From positions 1-64,000 of the forward strand of contig JAJFLA010000042.1 of the NCBI GenBank assembly GCA_021772935.1: 64,000 bases of DNA, given 5' to 3'. Position numbers and translations under genes: made by a program. Under the pieces are notes generated by a model. That model did no database searches. It was given only the letters and a program-made list of their open reading frames with translations, and was not told the origin of the DNA. The DNA comes from Gammaproteobacteria bacterium (lineage in GTDB: Bacteria > Pseudomonadota > Gammaproteobacteria > Xanthomonadales > SZUA-36). This document shows positions 16,475 through 24,977 of this stretch, piece by piece. The number at the start of each line of letters is the position of its first letter. The first letter of the stretch is position 1.

Positions 16475-17140
16475 ATGAATTACGCTTTTTCAAACTTCGA
16501 CAAGAGGTTGTCAAATCTCGTAGAGCTTCATGCTTTGGAGTCTGCAGGTAGCGTAAATGACACAGAACACCTGGAGGGCGAAAGTCTTCAACAGGCGGTG
16601 ACACTGTTGAACCAGCCTCTTTTAGCTCCATTTCTAAAAACATTACTGGTCACCGATGGCACCGTTACCATGGCAATCCAAGCATATTATGGCGAACCGA
16701 TAGAAGTAAAAACCCTGGCCCAATCTCTGGTTAAAAGCCCAGGACCCATCAAGCCATTGAAATTATCTGCTGAGGACGAGATTTTATATCGTGAAGTTAC
16801 TCTGACCGGTGCCGCAAGTGGCCGACGCTATGCCAGTGCTTACTCCATCATAAAAAAGGCTGTAGTACCTGAACCTATGTTCGATGATTTGGTAAGTCAA
16901 CGCGCGGGAATTGGAACACTGCTACGCAATACCGCCAGGGGAAGTTACCGCGATATACTAAAAATACGATCAGGTGGGCTTGGGGACCCACAGCCTTGTG
17001 TTAATAGAACTTACTGCGTCTATCTTGACGCGCAGCCAGCTATTTTGATCACCGAAGTATTTCCACTGAACGCCCATGGAAAACTGACAAAACCGACCAA
17101 GCCTCACCCGTGCCCTGCTGATACTCCGAGCAGAAGCTGA
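16475..17140 (+). CDS. Chorismate-lyase-like (DUF98/UbiC-fold) protein, 221 aa
   Basis: The segment LVTDGTVTMAIQAYYGEPIEVKTLAQ (two halves of one motif, residues about 58-83), the GAASGRRYASAYSII strand and RAGIGTLLRNTARGSY match the chorismate pyruvate-lyase family formerly DUF98. UbiC-like enzymes form 4-hydroxybenzoate and pyruvate from chorismate, but this subgroup is divergent and often associated with aryl secondary metabolites. No ubiquinone or aryl-polyene gene adjoins it, so the substrate is uncertain. The C-terminus is proline- and lysine-rich. Confidence 0.65.
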   Translation: MNYAFSNFDKRLSNLVELHALESAGSVNDTEHLEGESLQQAVTLLNQPLLAPFLKTLLVTDGTVTMAIQAYYGEPIEVKTLAQSLVKSPGPIKPLKLSAEDEILYREVTLTGAASGRRYASAYSIIKKAVVPEPMFDDLVSQRAGIGTLLRNTARGSYRDILKIRSGGLGDPQPCVNRTYCVYLDAQPAILITEVFPLNAHGKLTKPTKPHPCPADTPSRS

Positions 17141-17210
17141 CCAAATATATTTCATTGTTTGCCCAAGACTATGGCCATGTAACTACGCAGAGCGTCTTGC
17201 AACTGTATAC

Positions 17211-18785
17211 TTAAGGTCTCGCACCTAGGCTCACACAATCAATGTAAGCAAACCCATCACAGAACGAAGCATCACAAATTGCCCCGTCTGGTAAGAGTTT
17301 GGTGTAACCAACGTCTTCGTCCTTACTAAAAGCAGATGCCGCATTAAACCCTTTCCATCTGCAAAAATTGTCTGCTGCTGATTTACCACACTTGTTAGAA
17401 CCACCCTCTACAAAGCACCAGTCAAGCGCGACACCTGATACTTTTGGTTTTGTGAAACGCACACCTGAGGGTTCCGTTGTTGTGCCGCCGTCAACCAAAC
17501 CACCAACCCCTAACGCAGAATCTATGCTGGCTTGATCGCAACCCATAATCCGGGCTTCGTTAGCAGCAGCATTGGCCCCGATTTTGAGCAGATCGCCGCC
17601 CTGAGGGTGATTACCTGCCGCAATCATAAAATTTCGAATTTCGGCAATTTTCATTTTACACTGCTGATGATTGCCATCGGCTGGCCCACAACGACTTGCC
17701 TGGTTCCAAATGACTCCTGCGGAGCATTCACAGACCAATTGCCCATCGGCATTTTTACCCGTCGGCGATGTACCTGGGAAATTTGTCGCACAGGACTGTT
17801 GATCTGTCTGCTGTGGGCAACTTCTGCTGACTTTGTCCCAAACAATACCATTCGGGCATTCGCAGACTAATTGCCCATCGGCATTTTTACCCGTCGGCGA
17901 TGTACCTGGGAAGTTTTTTGTACAGGACTCTTGATCTGGATGAGGACTGCTTGAACAGGAAGGAAGATCTGGACGCCCTCCACAATCAACAAAAGCCCTT
18001 TCAGCGATTTTAGGTATTTTTGAACCCTTGTCGCCACAGGCTTCTGCATAAAGGCTCGTTGCGCTATCGGATTGAAAATCCGGTATAACAGACCACTCTG
18101 CGGGGGAGCCAAAGGCACAGCATATCTTTTTTGGGTTTGGCTGAGGTGGCCAACCATCTAGTGCAATCTCCAAACCATTTTGGATTGCGTCGCGCAGACT
18201 GCTGTTAGCCCCACTCTGATAATAAGCCGCCCGTGCTCCCGAGCGTCTGTGTGGCGGTGTTATCGCTGAGGCAATCGCAGCCCGGCCGCAGTAATAGCCG
18301 ACATCCAAAAAAGTAGAATCACAATTAGGGTTCGACTGAAAACTGTCCTGACGACCTGAATAATAAGTTTGAGCCAGAACATTTCTGTACATTCCCCAGA
18401 TGGACTCAATATACTTTGCCCGGTGAGAATGACTGGCATTCCGTGTGGCATTGCCGTAGTTATCAATTTTCCGGACAACTTCTTTTAACACATCAAGAAA
18501 CTGGATGTTTGTACTGAATGGTTGTTCCAGCAAAGATTCTGCTGCCAGAATATGGGCTTTTGCATTTGCAAGATTGGTTGCAATGTCCGTTATCTGATCG
18601 GGTGGTGGCGTTCCACCAAAAGCGTCACCAAAAAGTTTCATGCGTGCGCTTGCTTGCCCCAGGTTGATACCGGCAGACACGATATGTGATTGTGCCGAGG
18701 TAGCCCACACTTGAGCACTTGATAAAAGTAGCGAAATGATAGCGCACAAAACATAACCCAATAGCTTGCTACTATTTCTTTTCAT
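17211..18785 (-). CDS. Large secreted Cys-rich protein with internal repeat, 524 aa
   Basis: A Sec signal peptide (about 1-28, ending AQVWA) precedes a helical N-terminal domain (30-260). Residues about 285-370 contain two near-identical Cys-rich units built on NFPGTSPTGKNADGQLVCEC. The C-terminal about 85 residues (ALDWCFVEGGSNKCGKSAAD, FCRWKGF, GAICDASFCDGFAYIDC) match a domain seen in bacterial and plant secreted proteins, with paired cysteines. AGGA precedes the ATG. Function is not established; exported, disulfide-rich and possibly surface-acting. Confidence 0.75.
   Translation of the reverse strand: MKRNSSKLLGYVLCAIISLLLSSAQVWATSAQSHIVSAGINLGQASARMKLFGDAFGGTPPPDQITDIATNLANAKAHILAAESLLEQPFSTNIQFLDVLKEVVRKIDNYGNATRNASHSHRAKYIESIWGMYRNVLAQTYYSGRQDSFQSNPNCDSTFLDVGYYCGRAAIASAITPPHRRSGARAAYYQSGANSSLRDAIQNGLEIALDGWPPQPNPKKICCAFGSPAEWSVIPDFQSDSATSLYAEACGDKGSKIPKIAERAFVDCGGRPDLPSCSSSPHPDQESCTKNFPGTSPTGKNADGQLVCECPNGIVWDKVSRSCPQQTDQQSCATNFPGTSPTGKNADGQLVCECSAGVIWNQASRCGPADGNHQQCKMKIAEIRNFMIAAGNHPQGGDLLKIGANAAANEARIMGCDQASIDSALGVGGLVDGGTTTEPSGVRFTKPKVSGVALDWCFVEGGSNKCGKSAADNFCRWKGFNAASAFSKDEDVGYTKLLPDGAICDASFCDGFAYIDCVSLGARP
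17710..17920. repeat. Direct repeat inside the secreted protein gene
   Basis: Two copies of about 60 nt (about 17728-17790 and 17861-17923), encoding TSPTGKNADGQLVCEC, are nearly identical at the DNA level although their flanks have diverged. This points to recent duplication or gene conversion. Confidence 0.75.
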
Positions 18786-19184
18786 GGTTGATTCCTGCTT
18801 AATAAGTTTTTAGCTTACAACATACAAAATTTCTTTCTGGTTAAGTGACTAATAATTTGAAAAAAACCATTATTTGTCAATTGGTTAGATATAAAAAGGA
18901 TAGTGTTGAGTATAATTAAAACAGAAGTGACTTTCCATCTGGGCACTTTTGAGGCGCGCAAACTTAATGACTATCTCGTGACTGGCTCAGTTGTCATTGT
19001 TTATTCGCTCATGCCAGACGGCTCGACAAGCCATTATAGAACACGCATTGGTATGGGGCGTATTTCGCGGAATCCATCATGCGAGCAAGGTGAATATTAG
19101 TGAAATTACAACGATATTGATGTATGTTCTAGACTTACCATAAAGTTGCCTGGAGTGTCAGTCCATAAAAACAACGAAGCTGTT
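18786..19184. other. Intergenic region, mostly A+T-rich
   Basis: It lies between the divergent secreted-protein and sensor-kinase genes. A 65-codon frame starting at TTG 18903 has AAGGA at a fair distance, but its product matches no family and I do not call it. No terminator or repeat is evident. Confidence 0.45.
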
Positions 19185-21173
19185 ATGAACAACTTGAATT
19201 CATCATCGGGTTTCTCTATCCGATATTACGCGGCCCTGCTGGTCATCGGATTGACTTTGCTCATCGTCACCTCCCTTATTTGGAACACCACCAATCTCAA
19301 TAAGCAAGCCATCTATATGGCCACCAGTGAGGCGCGGGCCAACTGGGACAAGGATATGGCTTTCCGTCGCTGGGCAACGCTTCATGGCGGGGTCTATGTA
19401 AAACTGAATGAGAGAACACCGGCCAACCCCTACCTGGCACATTTACCGAACCGCGATGTAGAAACCACCGGTGGGGTCAAACTCACCTTGATGAACCCAG
19501 CTTACATGATGCGTCAAATAACCAAAGAGTTTGAATCCATGTATGGCATCAAGGGGAAAATCACCAGCCTGCTAACTCTTAACCCGACAAATGAGCCAGA
19601 CCCTTGGGAGTTAAGTGCGCTGAAGCAATTTGAAACCGGAACCAAAGAGATCATCCAGCAAACAAATATTGATGGGCAATCATATATTCGTTTAATGCGC
19701 CCCATGATTGTGCGTAAAGGCTGTCTCGCTTGCCATGGTCATCAAGGCTACAAGGTTGGCGACATTCGAGGGGGCGTCAGTATTTCTATCCCACTCAAAC
19801 CCTACTTTGAAATGGTTATGAATAGCAAAACATCTCTATTCTTTACCCATGGCTTGGTTTGGGTGGTGGGCATGCTGATGTTGAGCCTCGGTTTGTGGCA
19901 AGCGCGAAGACGGAAACAAGAAAGAGCCCAGATGGTACAGGAGCTGTATGATCATCGCCATCACCTCCAGGAACTGGTGGAGCAACGCACCACGCAGTTG
20001 ACTGAAGCGGGGCAACTGGCAGAAAGTGCCAACAAGGCCAAGAGTGCCTTCCTGGCCAATATGAGCCATGAAATTCGCACACCCATGAACGCCATCATCG
20101 GCTTGACCCATCTGCTACAACGTTCCAATCCGACGCAGGAACAGGTGGACAGACTTGCCAAGATAGATGTCTCTGCAAGGCACCTGCTGTCCATCATCAA
20201 TGACATCCTGGATCTATCCAAGATCGAAGCAGGCAAACTCTACCTGGAACATTCAGATTTTCACCTGGACGCGGTTTTCGATCAGGTCCAATCGCTGTTC
20301 AGAGACCAGGTTACATCCAAAGGCCTGACCATTGAAGTGGACCAGAACGATGTGCCACGGTGGCTTAATGGTGACCTGACCCGCTTGCGCCAGGCTCTGC
20401 TCAACTACGTTGGTAACGCCGTTAAGTTCACCGAGAAGGGCAGCATCTTCCTGCGTGCCAAAATGCTGGAAGAGCAAAATGATGAGGTTCTGGTGCGCTT
20501 CGAAGTACAGGACACAGGTATCGGCATTGCAACACACAAGCTATCCAGCCTGTTCAGGGAATTTGAACAAGCTGATGTGTCTACCACCCGCGAATACGGT
20601 GGAACCGGTTTAGGGCTGACCATAACCCGCCGTCTGGTGGAATTGATGGGTGGCGACGTGGGGGTTGAAAGTGAATTGGGCCGGGGCAGCACGTTCTGGC
20701 TTACCGCCCGGCTTGGCTATGGTCATGGCCCCCTGCCGAACACACCAGCAATTGAAGTGGTGGATGCCGAGGTACAGCTACAAACCCAACATGCGGGTTC
20801 ACGCATCCTGCTGGTCGAAGACAATCTTGTTAATTGCGAAGTGGCAGTGGCACTGCTGAGTAGCACGGGTCTGGCTGTAGATACAGCGGAAGATGGTGTA
20901 GAGGCCTTATCCATGGTCCGTTTCACTGATTACGACCTGATCCTGATGGATGTGCAGATGCCGCGAATGGACGGCCTGGAGGCAACCCGTTTGATCCGCT
21001 CCATGCCGCGCCTTCCAGGCACCACTACTGATGTACCGATCCTCGCGATGACTGCCAATGTGTTTGCAGAAGATCGTCAAGCCTGTTTGGATGCGGGTAT
21101 GAATGACTTCGTCGCCAAGCCCGTCGAGCCGCAAAACCTTTTCACAATGCTCATCAAATGGTTGCCGAAATAA
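19185..21173 (+). CDS. Hybrid sensor histidine kinase with periplasmic c-heme (DUF3365) domain, 662 aa
   Basis: Domain order: TM helix (13-33), a periplasmic DUF3365/Tll0287-like domain with a c-type heme motif C170-L-A-C173-H174, a second TM (about 205-228), coiled coil, HisKA with H285 (NMSHEIRTP), HATPase ([24 protein letters not shown]), then a receiver with D579 (LMDVQMP). The heme may sense redox state, NO or O2 and control a phosphorelay; no cognate regulator adjoins it. ATG 19185 is preferred to an upstream TTG at 19146. Confidence 0.9.
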   Translation: MNNLNSSSGFSIRYYAALLVIGLTLLIVTSLIWNTTNLNKQAIYMATSEARANWDKDMAFRRWATLHGGVYVKLNERTPANPYLAHLPNRDVETTGGVKLTLMNPAYMMRQITKEFESMYGIKGKITSLLTLNPTNEPDPWELSALKQFETGTKEIIQQTNIDGQSYIRLMRPMIVRKGCLACHGHQGYKVGDIRGGVSISIPLKPYFEMVMNSKTSLFFTHGLVWVVGMLMLSLGLWQARRRKQERAQMVQELYDHRHHLQELVEQRTTQLTEAGQLAESANKAKSAFLANMSHEIRTPMNAIIGLTHLLQRSNPTQEQVDRLAKIDVSARHLLSIINDILDLSKIEAGKLYLEHSDFHLDAVFDQVQSLFRDQVTSKGLTIEVDQNDVPRWLNGDLTRLRQALLNYVGNAVKFTEKGSIFLRAKMLEEQNDEVLVRFEVQDTGIGIATHKLSSLFREFEQADVSTTREYGGTGLGLTITRRLVELMGGDVGVESELGRGSTFWLTARLGYGHGPLPNTPAIEVVDAEVQLQTQHAGSRILLVEDNLVNCEVAVALLSSTGLAVDTAEDGVEALSMVRFTDYDLILMDVQMPRMDGLEATRLIRSMPRLPGTTTDVPILAMTANVFAEDRQACLDAGMNDFVAKPVEPQNLFTMLIKWLPK

Positions 21174-21206
21174 CAATCAAGTCACTCTAAACATACTTCC
21201 CGATTA

Positions 21207-21419
21207 TCAAAGTGCTACGCGCCACGCACCGGTGTTAGAACCGGTAGTTTGGCTGTACCGGCGCTCGCGTCTAATACTGCGCTCAGCGCTTTTTACCTGA
21301 TCAAATTGGGTTGCATTTGCTGCTTCTTTATCGATGCCATTGAGTTTTGTCACAAGCTGACTATCGATGCATTGGTGCAAATCACTTGACTGGCTTTTAT
21401 ATTTAGTATTGTTTAACAT
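21207..21419 (-). CDS. Small hypothetical protein, 70 aa
   Basis: A polar, soluble 70-residue product starting MLNNTKYKSQSSDLHQC, with a basic C-terminal part (SIRRERRYSQ). AAGGAG lies 9 nt upstream of ATG 21419, and the gene is divergent from the LysR regulator 120 bp away, so it may be that regulator's target. No family recognised. Confidence 0.45.
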   Translation of the reverse strand: MLNNTKYKSQSSDLHQCIDSQLVTKLNGIDKEAANATQFDQVKSAERSIRRERRYSQTTGSNTGAWRVAL

Positions 21420-21539
21420 ATGTAAAGTCTCCTTAAATCTATATATCTAACTGTATTCAGCTTAAAATTACGCCTTGTTCGTGTAACTGTCGAACGGGTT
21501 TTTTTCATTTTCAGTTAAGTTTTTCTTAATGGTAATACA

Positions 21540-22442
21540 ATGCACTTACCTCTCAATGCCCTACGTACTTTCGAAGCTGTTGCCAGTCGTTTGAGCTTTT
21601 CAAAAGGTGCAGCGGCACTGAATGTGAGCGCGGCGGCGGTGAGCTCACAAATTCGCTCCCTGGAGGACCGACTCGGGCAACCACTTTTTCATCGCCATGG
21701 CCGTAACATAACGCTGACAACAGCCGGTCAAATGCTGCTTCCTGGTGTGCATCGGGGACTGACAGAATTAAACCAGGCCGTACTTTCGTTGCAGGAAGAT
21801 CGAACAGGTGGCGTGCTCAATGTCAGCATGATGCCATCATTTTTACAAAAATGGCTGACACCGAGACTGGCTGATTTCTACCTCACATACGACAATGTTG
21901 ATTTACGCATCAACGCCGATATTCAACCGGTGAGCTTTGACGAAACAGATTTTCATGCAGCCATTCGCTTTGGTCGTGGTAACTGGCCAGATCTCACTGT
22001 TGTAAAGCTTCTGGATGAGTGGACCTTACCGGTGTGCAGCCCTGAAATGTGGGCCAGCATCCAGCCGATTGAATCCGCGTCTGAACTCACCCAGCACACA
22101 CTTTTGCAAGGCGAGGATGAACTGTGGGAAACGTGGCTCAAAGCACTCGGAGGTAGTGCTGTACACCGGCGCGGACCAAGGTTTAATGACTCGGTATCTA
22201 TTGTGGTGGCGGCTGAACAAGGCCTCGGTATTGCATTGGCACGCTGGTCACTTGCAGCTGCAGAGCTCGCCTCCGGTCGCCTTGTAAGCTGTTTTCCACC
22301 TGCGGTTAAAAGTGATTTTGCATATTACTTTGTTGCACCATCACATTATTTTGACATGCCCAAAGTTGCTCTGTTTCGTGCATGGCTGGAAGAGTGCTGT
22401 CGCGCCTTCCCCACACCGGAAGCAAATGGGGTTGATGGCTAA
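21540..22442 (+). CDS. LysR-family regulator, GcvA-like, 300 aa
   Basis: The N-terminal winged helix has the GcvA-type signature LNALRTFEAVASRLSFSKGAAALNVS and ends in LTTAGQ. It is followed by a LysR substrate-binding domain of about 210 residues (SMMPSFLQKWLTPRL, GIALARWSLAAAELASGRLV). GcvA-like proteins regulate glycine cleavage or beta-lactamase genes, but the closest targets here are the small divergent gene and the following membrane GST-like gene. Confidence 0.88.
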   Translation: MHLPLNALRTFEAVASRLSFSKGAAALNVSAAAVSSQIRSLEDRLGQPLFHRHGRNITLTTAGQMLLPGVHRGLTELNQAVLSLQEDRTGGVLNVSMMPSFLQKWLTPRLADFYLTYDNVDLRINADIQPVSFDETDFHAAIRFGRGNWPDLTVVKLLDEWTLPVCSPEMWASIQPIESASELTQHTLLQGEDELWETWLKALGGSAVHRRGPRFNDSVSIVVAAEQGLGIALARWSLAAAELASGRLVSCFPPAVKSDFAYYFVAPSHYFDMPKVALFRAWLEECCRAFPTPEANGVDG

Positions 22443-22579
22443 AAAACCTCTATACCTAATCATGAAATTACATCTTGCGTACTCAATTTCCCGCTTGTAA
22501 CCACAACGCAATAGTCTTGGCCTACCCCGAATTGAGCCATTAATAAGCTGCATACTTGAGGCTTAGTTTGCGCGAGCTA

Positions 22580-23560
22580 TCAGTGTTGGCGCTCCTGTTC
22601 ATAAAGACGGCTGATATAATCAGTTGTGTTGGGATAACTGCTTATCCAGCGTTCTATGTCTGCCTGCATCGCCATCGGCGCACGTTGTCGCTCAACCCGT
22701 ACCGCGGCGGCCTTTTCACGTCCAAATCCTGGAGGCTGTAACCACAGCGCAGAAAGTGACGCAAATGTGATATCGACATAGTTAATTGACGCGTCGCCGA
22801 GAATAGAAACCCGTCCATCGGCGAGTTGCGAATCGATCTCTGCCAGCACGGTTTCAATATGATCGACAGATTTTCTGTAGCCGACATCGGAGATTCGAAA
22901 CGCCTTGCGCATGAGAGCACGCAAAACTGGAAACAACACGATCACCGTATAACGCTGCCAGGCTGGTATCGCAGGGCTGTTGCAACCCCAGGCGTGCTGG
23001 GTCAGGGCCCGGTCATCAAGAATATGGTAATAAACCCAGACTTGTAGATCCACACCATAGCGATCGAGCCTTTTTTCCAGTGCGAGCCGGTCCCCGGTAG
23101 GCTCGAGAAATTTTGCTCGATCAGCAAATTCAGCCGTATACGCACCCCACAGGTAGCGCAGAATTTCAGCTGAATTACCGATACTTGAACGCACCATCCC
23201 GGTACGGATTTTGAGTTGCGGCACGCTCCGACCGGCGAAAAAGATACCAAGCACGCCTACCATCTGGCGCTCAGTGTAATCAACACCAAGCCGATCCATA
23301 CACCAACGGATTTTTTCGACAAAGTGGCTGGCTGCAATGGTTTCAAGCTCAAGCTCGGGTGAAGCCGCAGGTGCAACGATACCACTTAAAGTTATTAGCC
23401 AGTGCCAGACAAGTGCAATCGCGACCAACGCGGCCGCAGCTGCCATTGAGACCCCAAACCCGACAACAATTAACGGCAGTAAAAACAAAAAAACAGCATG
23501 AATTAATTTTCGCTTTCCAGTCATATCGACATCGTAACGACACACGCCTTGAATTGACAT
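22580..23560 (-). CDS. Membrane-anchored glutathione S-transferase-like protein, 326 aa
   Basis: Two hydrophobic segments (about 19-60) anchor the protein. Residues about 72-150 form a thioredoxin-like GST N-terminal domain (SHFVEKIRWCMDRLGVDYTE and a PQLKIRTGMVRSSIGNSAEIL region carrying the usual S/I-dyad), and 190-310 an all-helical GST C-terminal domain (INYVDITFASLSALWLQP). Most bacterial GSTs are soluble, so the anchor is unusual. Activity and substrate are unknown. ATG 23524 is an alternative start. Confidence 0.75.
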   Translation of the reverse strand: MSIQGVCRYDVDMTGKRKLIHAVFLFLLPLIVVGFGVSMAAAAALVAIALVWHWLITLSGIVAPAASPELELETIAASHFVEKIRWCMDRLGVDYTERQMVGVLGIFFAGRSVPQLKIRTGMVRSSIGNSAEILRYLWGAYTAEFADRAKFLEPTGDRLALEKRLDRYGVDLQVWVYYHILDDRALTQHAWGCNSPAIPAWQRYTVIVLFPVLRALMRKAFRISDVGYRKSVDHIETVLAEIDSQLADGRVSILGDASINYVDITFASLSALWLQPPGFGREKAAAVRVERQRAPMAMQADIERWISSYPNTTDYISRLYEQERQH

Positions 23561-23622
23561 AGTGTGCGGCCTTATGCGACAAATAGGCCTATACCTTTAT
23601 CGTACACAGGAACCCAGAAGCA

Positions 23623-23904
23623 ATGCGAGCAATATGGAATGGCGCGTTAATCGCAGAAAGTAATGACACCGTCGTCGTTGAGGGAAATCACTACTTCCCG
23701 GCTGAATCGGTCAAAATGCAATTCATGCGGCCAAGTCTTACGCATAGCACCTGTCCCTGGAAGGGTGAAGCCAGTTATTACTCGATAATGGTAGGCGGTG
23801 AAGAAAACGCCGACGGCGCCTGGTACTACCCAAAAACAAAGAGTGCGGCAGATAACATCAAGGGGCGGGTGGCTTTTTGGAAGGGTGTCGAAGTCAAAGA
23901 ATAA
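23623..23904 (+). CDS. DUF427 domain protein, 93 aa
   Basis: The complete short DUF427 fold: MRAIWNGALIAESNDTVVVEG, NHYFPAESV, a STCPWKGEASYYSI motif and a WYYPKTKSAADNIKGRVAFW end. The family has a conserved C-P-W/Y-K-G pocket but no settled function. It is near full family length. Confidence 0.85.
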   Translation: MRAIWNGALIAESNDTVVVEGNHYFPAESVKMQFMRPSLTHSTCPWKGEASYYSIMVGGEENADGAWYYPKTKSAADNIKGRVAFWKGVEVKE

Positions 23905-23919
23905 AATTGACAAAATATA

Positions 23920-24057
23920 ATGATCATTCGACCTCAAAAAAACCAGGACATAAATGCGGTGTATGCCATCAATACAGCGGCCATTGAACTACAAGCTTCT
24001 GTGTTGCAGGGGAAAACTGGTATGGTTAAATACCATACTGCGTTCAGTAAGCTATAG
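23920..24057 (+). pseudogene. N-terminal remnant of a GNAT acetyltransferase
   Basis: A 45-codon frame begins MIIRPQKNQDINAVYAINTA, the typical beta1-alpha1 start of YhbS/PhnO-type GNAT acetyltransferases, and ends at TAG 24055-24057. The acetyl-CoA-binding loop and everything after are missing, and the next gene starts 16 nt later. This looks like an internal deletion that joined the start of a GNAT gene to the ACT gene. Confidence 0.4.
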
Positions 24058-24073
24058 ATTAAAGGGGCAAGTC

Positions 24074-24472
24074 TTGTTCGGTGAAAAAAATCTGGAAAAT
24101 TTGCTCGGCTCAATATCACCTGAATTAATCGAAGGTGATTATGTCTTCTGCAGTGTCGAAAACTCAAGCTATGGTGACTACGCCGACGCCCAACCGATCG
24201 CTTCGTTCTCCGAATCAGAGGGGCTAACCCTGGTATTGTTGAAAGAAGCCGCTGATCGTTTTGGTTTGACTTACGATGGCCTGTTCAGATGCATCACGCT
24301 TGGTGTCCACTCAAGCCTTGAAGCCGTTGGTCTGACGGCCGCGATTTCCAGCAAACTTGCCACACATGGAATCGCTGCCAACATCATCGCTGCCTATTTC
24401 CATGATCATGTTTTTGTTCAATCAGAACTTGCAGACCAGGCAATTGGTATATTATCGGAAGCCGAAAATTAA
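24074..24472 (+). CDS. ACT-domain protein (DUF2241/ACT_3), 132 aa
   Basis: A pair of ACT-like modules typical of PF10000: LIEGDYVFCSVEN, EGLTLVLLKEAADRFGLTY, FRCITLGVHSSLEAVGLTAAIS and IAANIIAAYFHDHVFV. ACT domains bind amino acids allosterically, but no enzyme is fused here. I start at TTG 24074, where the conserved part begins and AAGGGG lies 6 nt upstream; an in-frame ATG at 23954 would add a non-conserved 40-residue leader lying over the GNAT remnant. Confidence 0.8.
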   Translation: MFGEKNLENLLGSISPELIEGDYVFCSVENSSYGDYADAQPIASFSESEGLTLVLLKEAADRFGLTYDGLFRCITLGVHSSLEAVGLTAAISSKLATHGIAANIIAAYFHDHVFVQSELADQAIGILSEAEN

Positions 24473-24511
24473 AAACCAAATTTTTTTCATTTAATCAAAG
24501 GTAAAACACAT

Positions 24512-24931
24512 ATGCACTCTAATCTGATTTTTTGGCCAGTTCTTGTACAAATCCTGATCACCATCGCCGGTTTTCTTTTGCTGGGTGTTCGCAAAGCCAA
24601 GGCACTCAAGACAGACAATGTGGACATGGAAAAAACCTCTTTGGACAATGATGCATGGCCAGATTATGTATTGATGGTTTCCAACAACATCCGCAACCAG
24701 TTCCAGGTTCCGGTGTTATTTTATGTGCTGTGCTTTATCTTCTACAGCATCAACGCGGTCAGTACCACAGTGCTTTACCTGGCTTGGGCCTTTGTGCTTA
24801 GCAGAGTTGTTCATGCCTATATTCACATGAGCTCAAATTATGTTCCGGCACGCTTCAGAGTGTTCATACTTGGGTTTTTAATCATGCTTGTCATGGTCAT
24901 ATTTGCAGCTTTGGCTTTACTAAAAACCTGA
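24512..24931 (+). CDS. MAPEG family membrane protein, 139 aa
   Basis: Four transmembrane segments with the MAPEG signature NNIRNQFQVPVLFYVLCF and WAFVLSRVVHAYIHMSSNYVP (split by description). The family includes glutathione-dependent transferases and peroxidases of membranes; most bacterial members are uncharacterised. AAAGG precedes the ATG. It follows the ACT gene by 39 bp and precedes the acyl-CoA ligase by 46 bp, so a loose operon is possible. Confidence 0.85.
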   Translation: MHSNLIFWPVLVQILITIAGFLLLGVRKAKALKTDNVDMEKTSLDNDAWPDYVLMVSNNIRNQFQVPVLFYVLCFIFYSINAVSTTVLYLAWAFVLSRVVHAYIHMSSNYVPARFRVFILGFLIMLVMVIFAALALLKT

Positions 24932-24977
24932 ATATTTATTTCCACCCACCAAAGCAGCAAACAACAAGGAGATCAAG

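Noticed and set aside
18903-19100. 65-codon frame starting at TTG
   Set aside because: Fair ribosome binding site but no family and A+T-rich context; recorded only within the intergenic entry.
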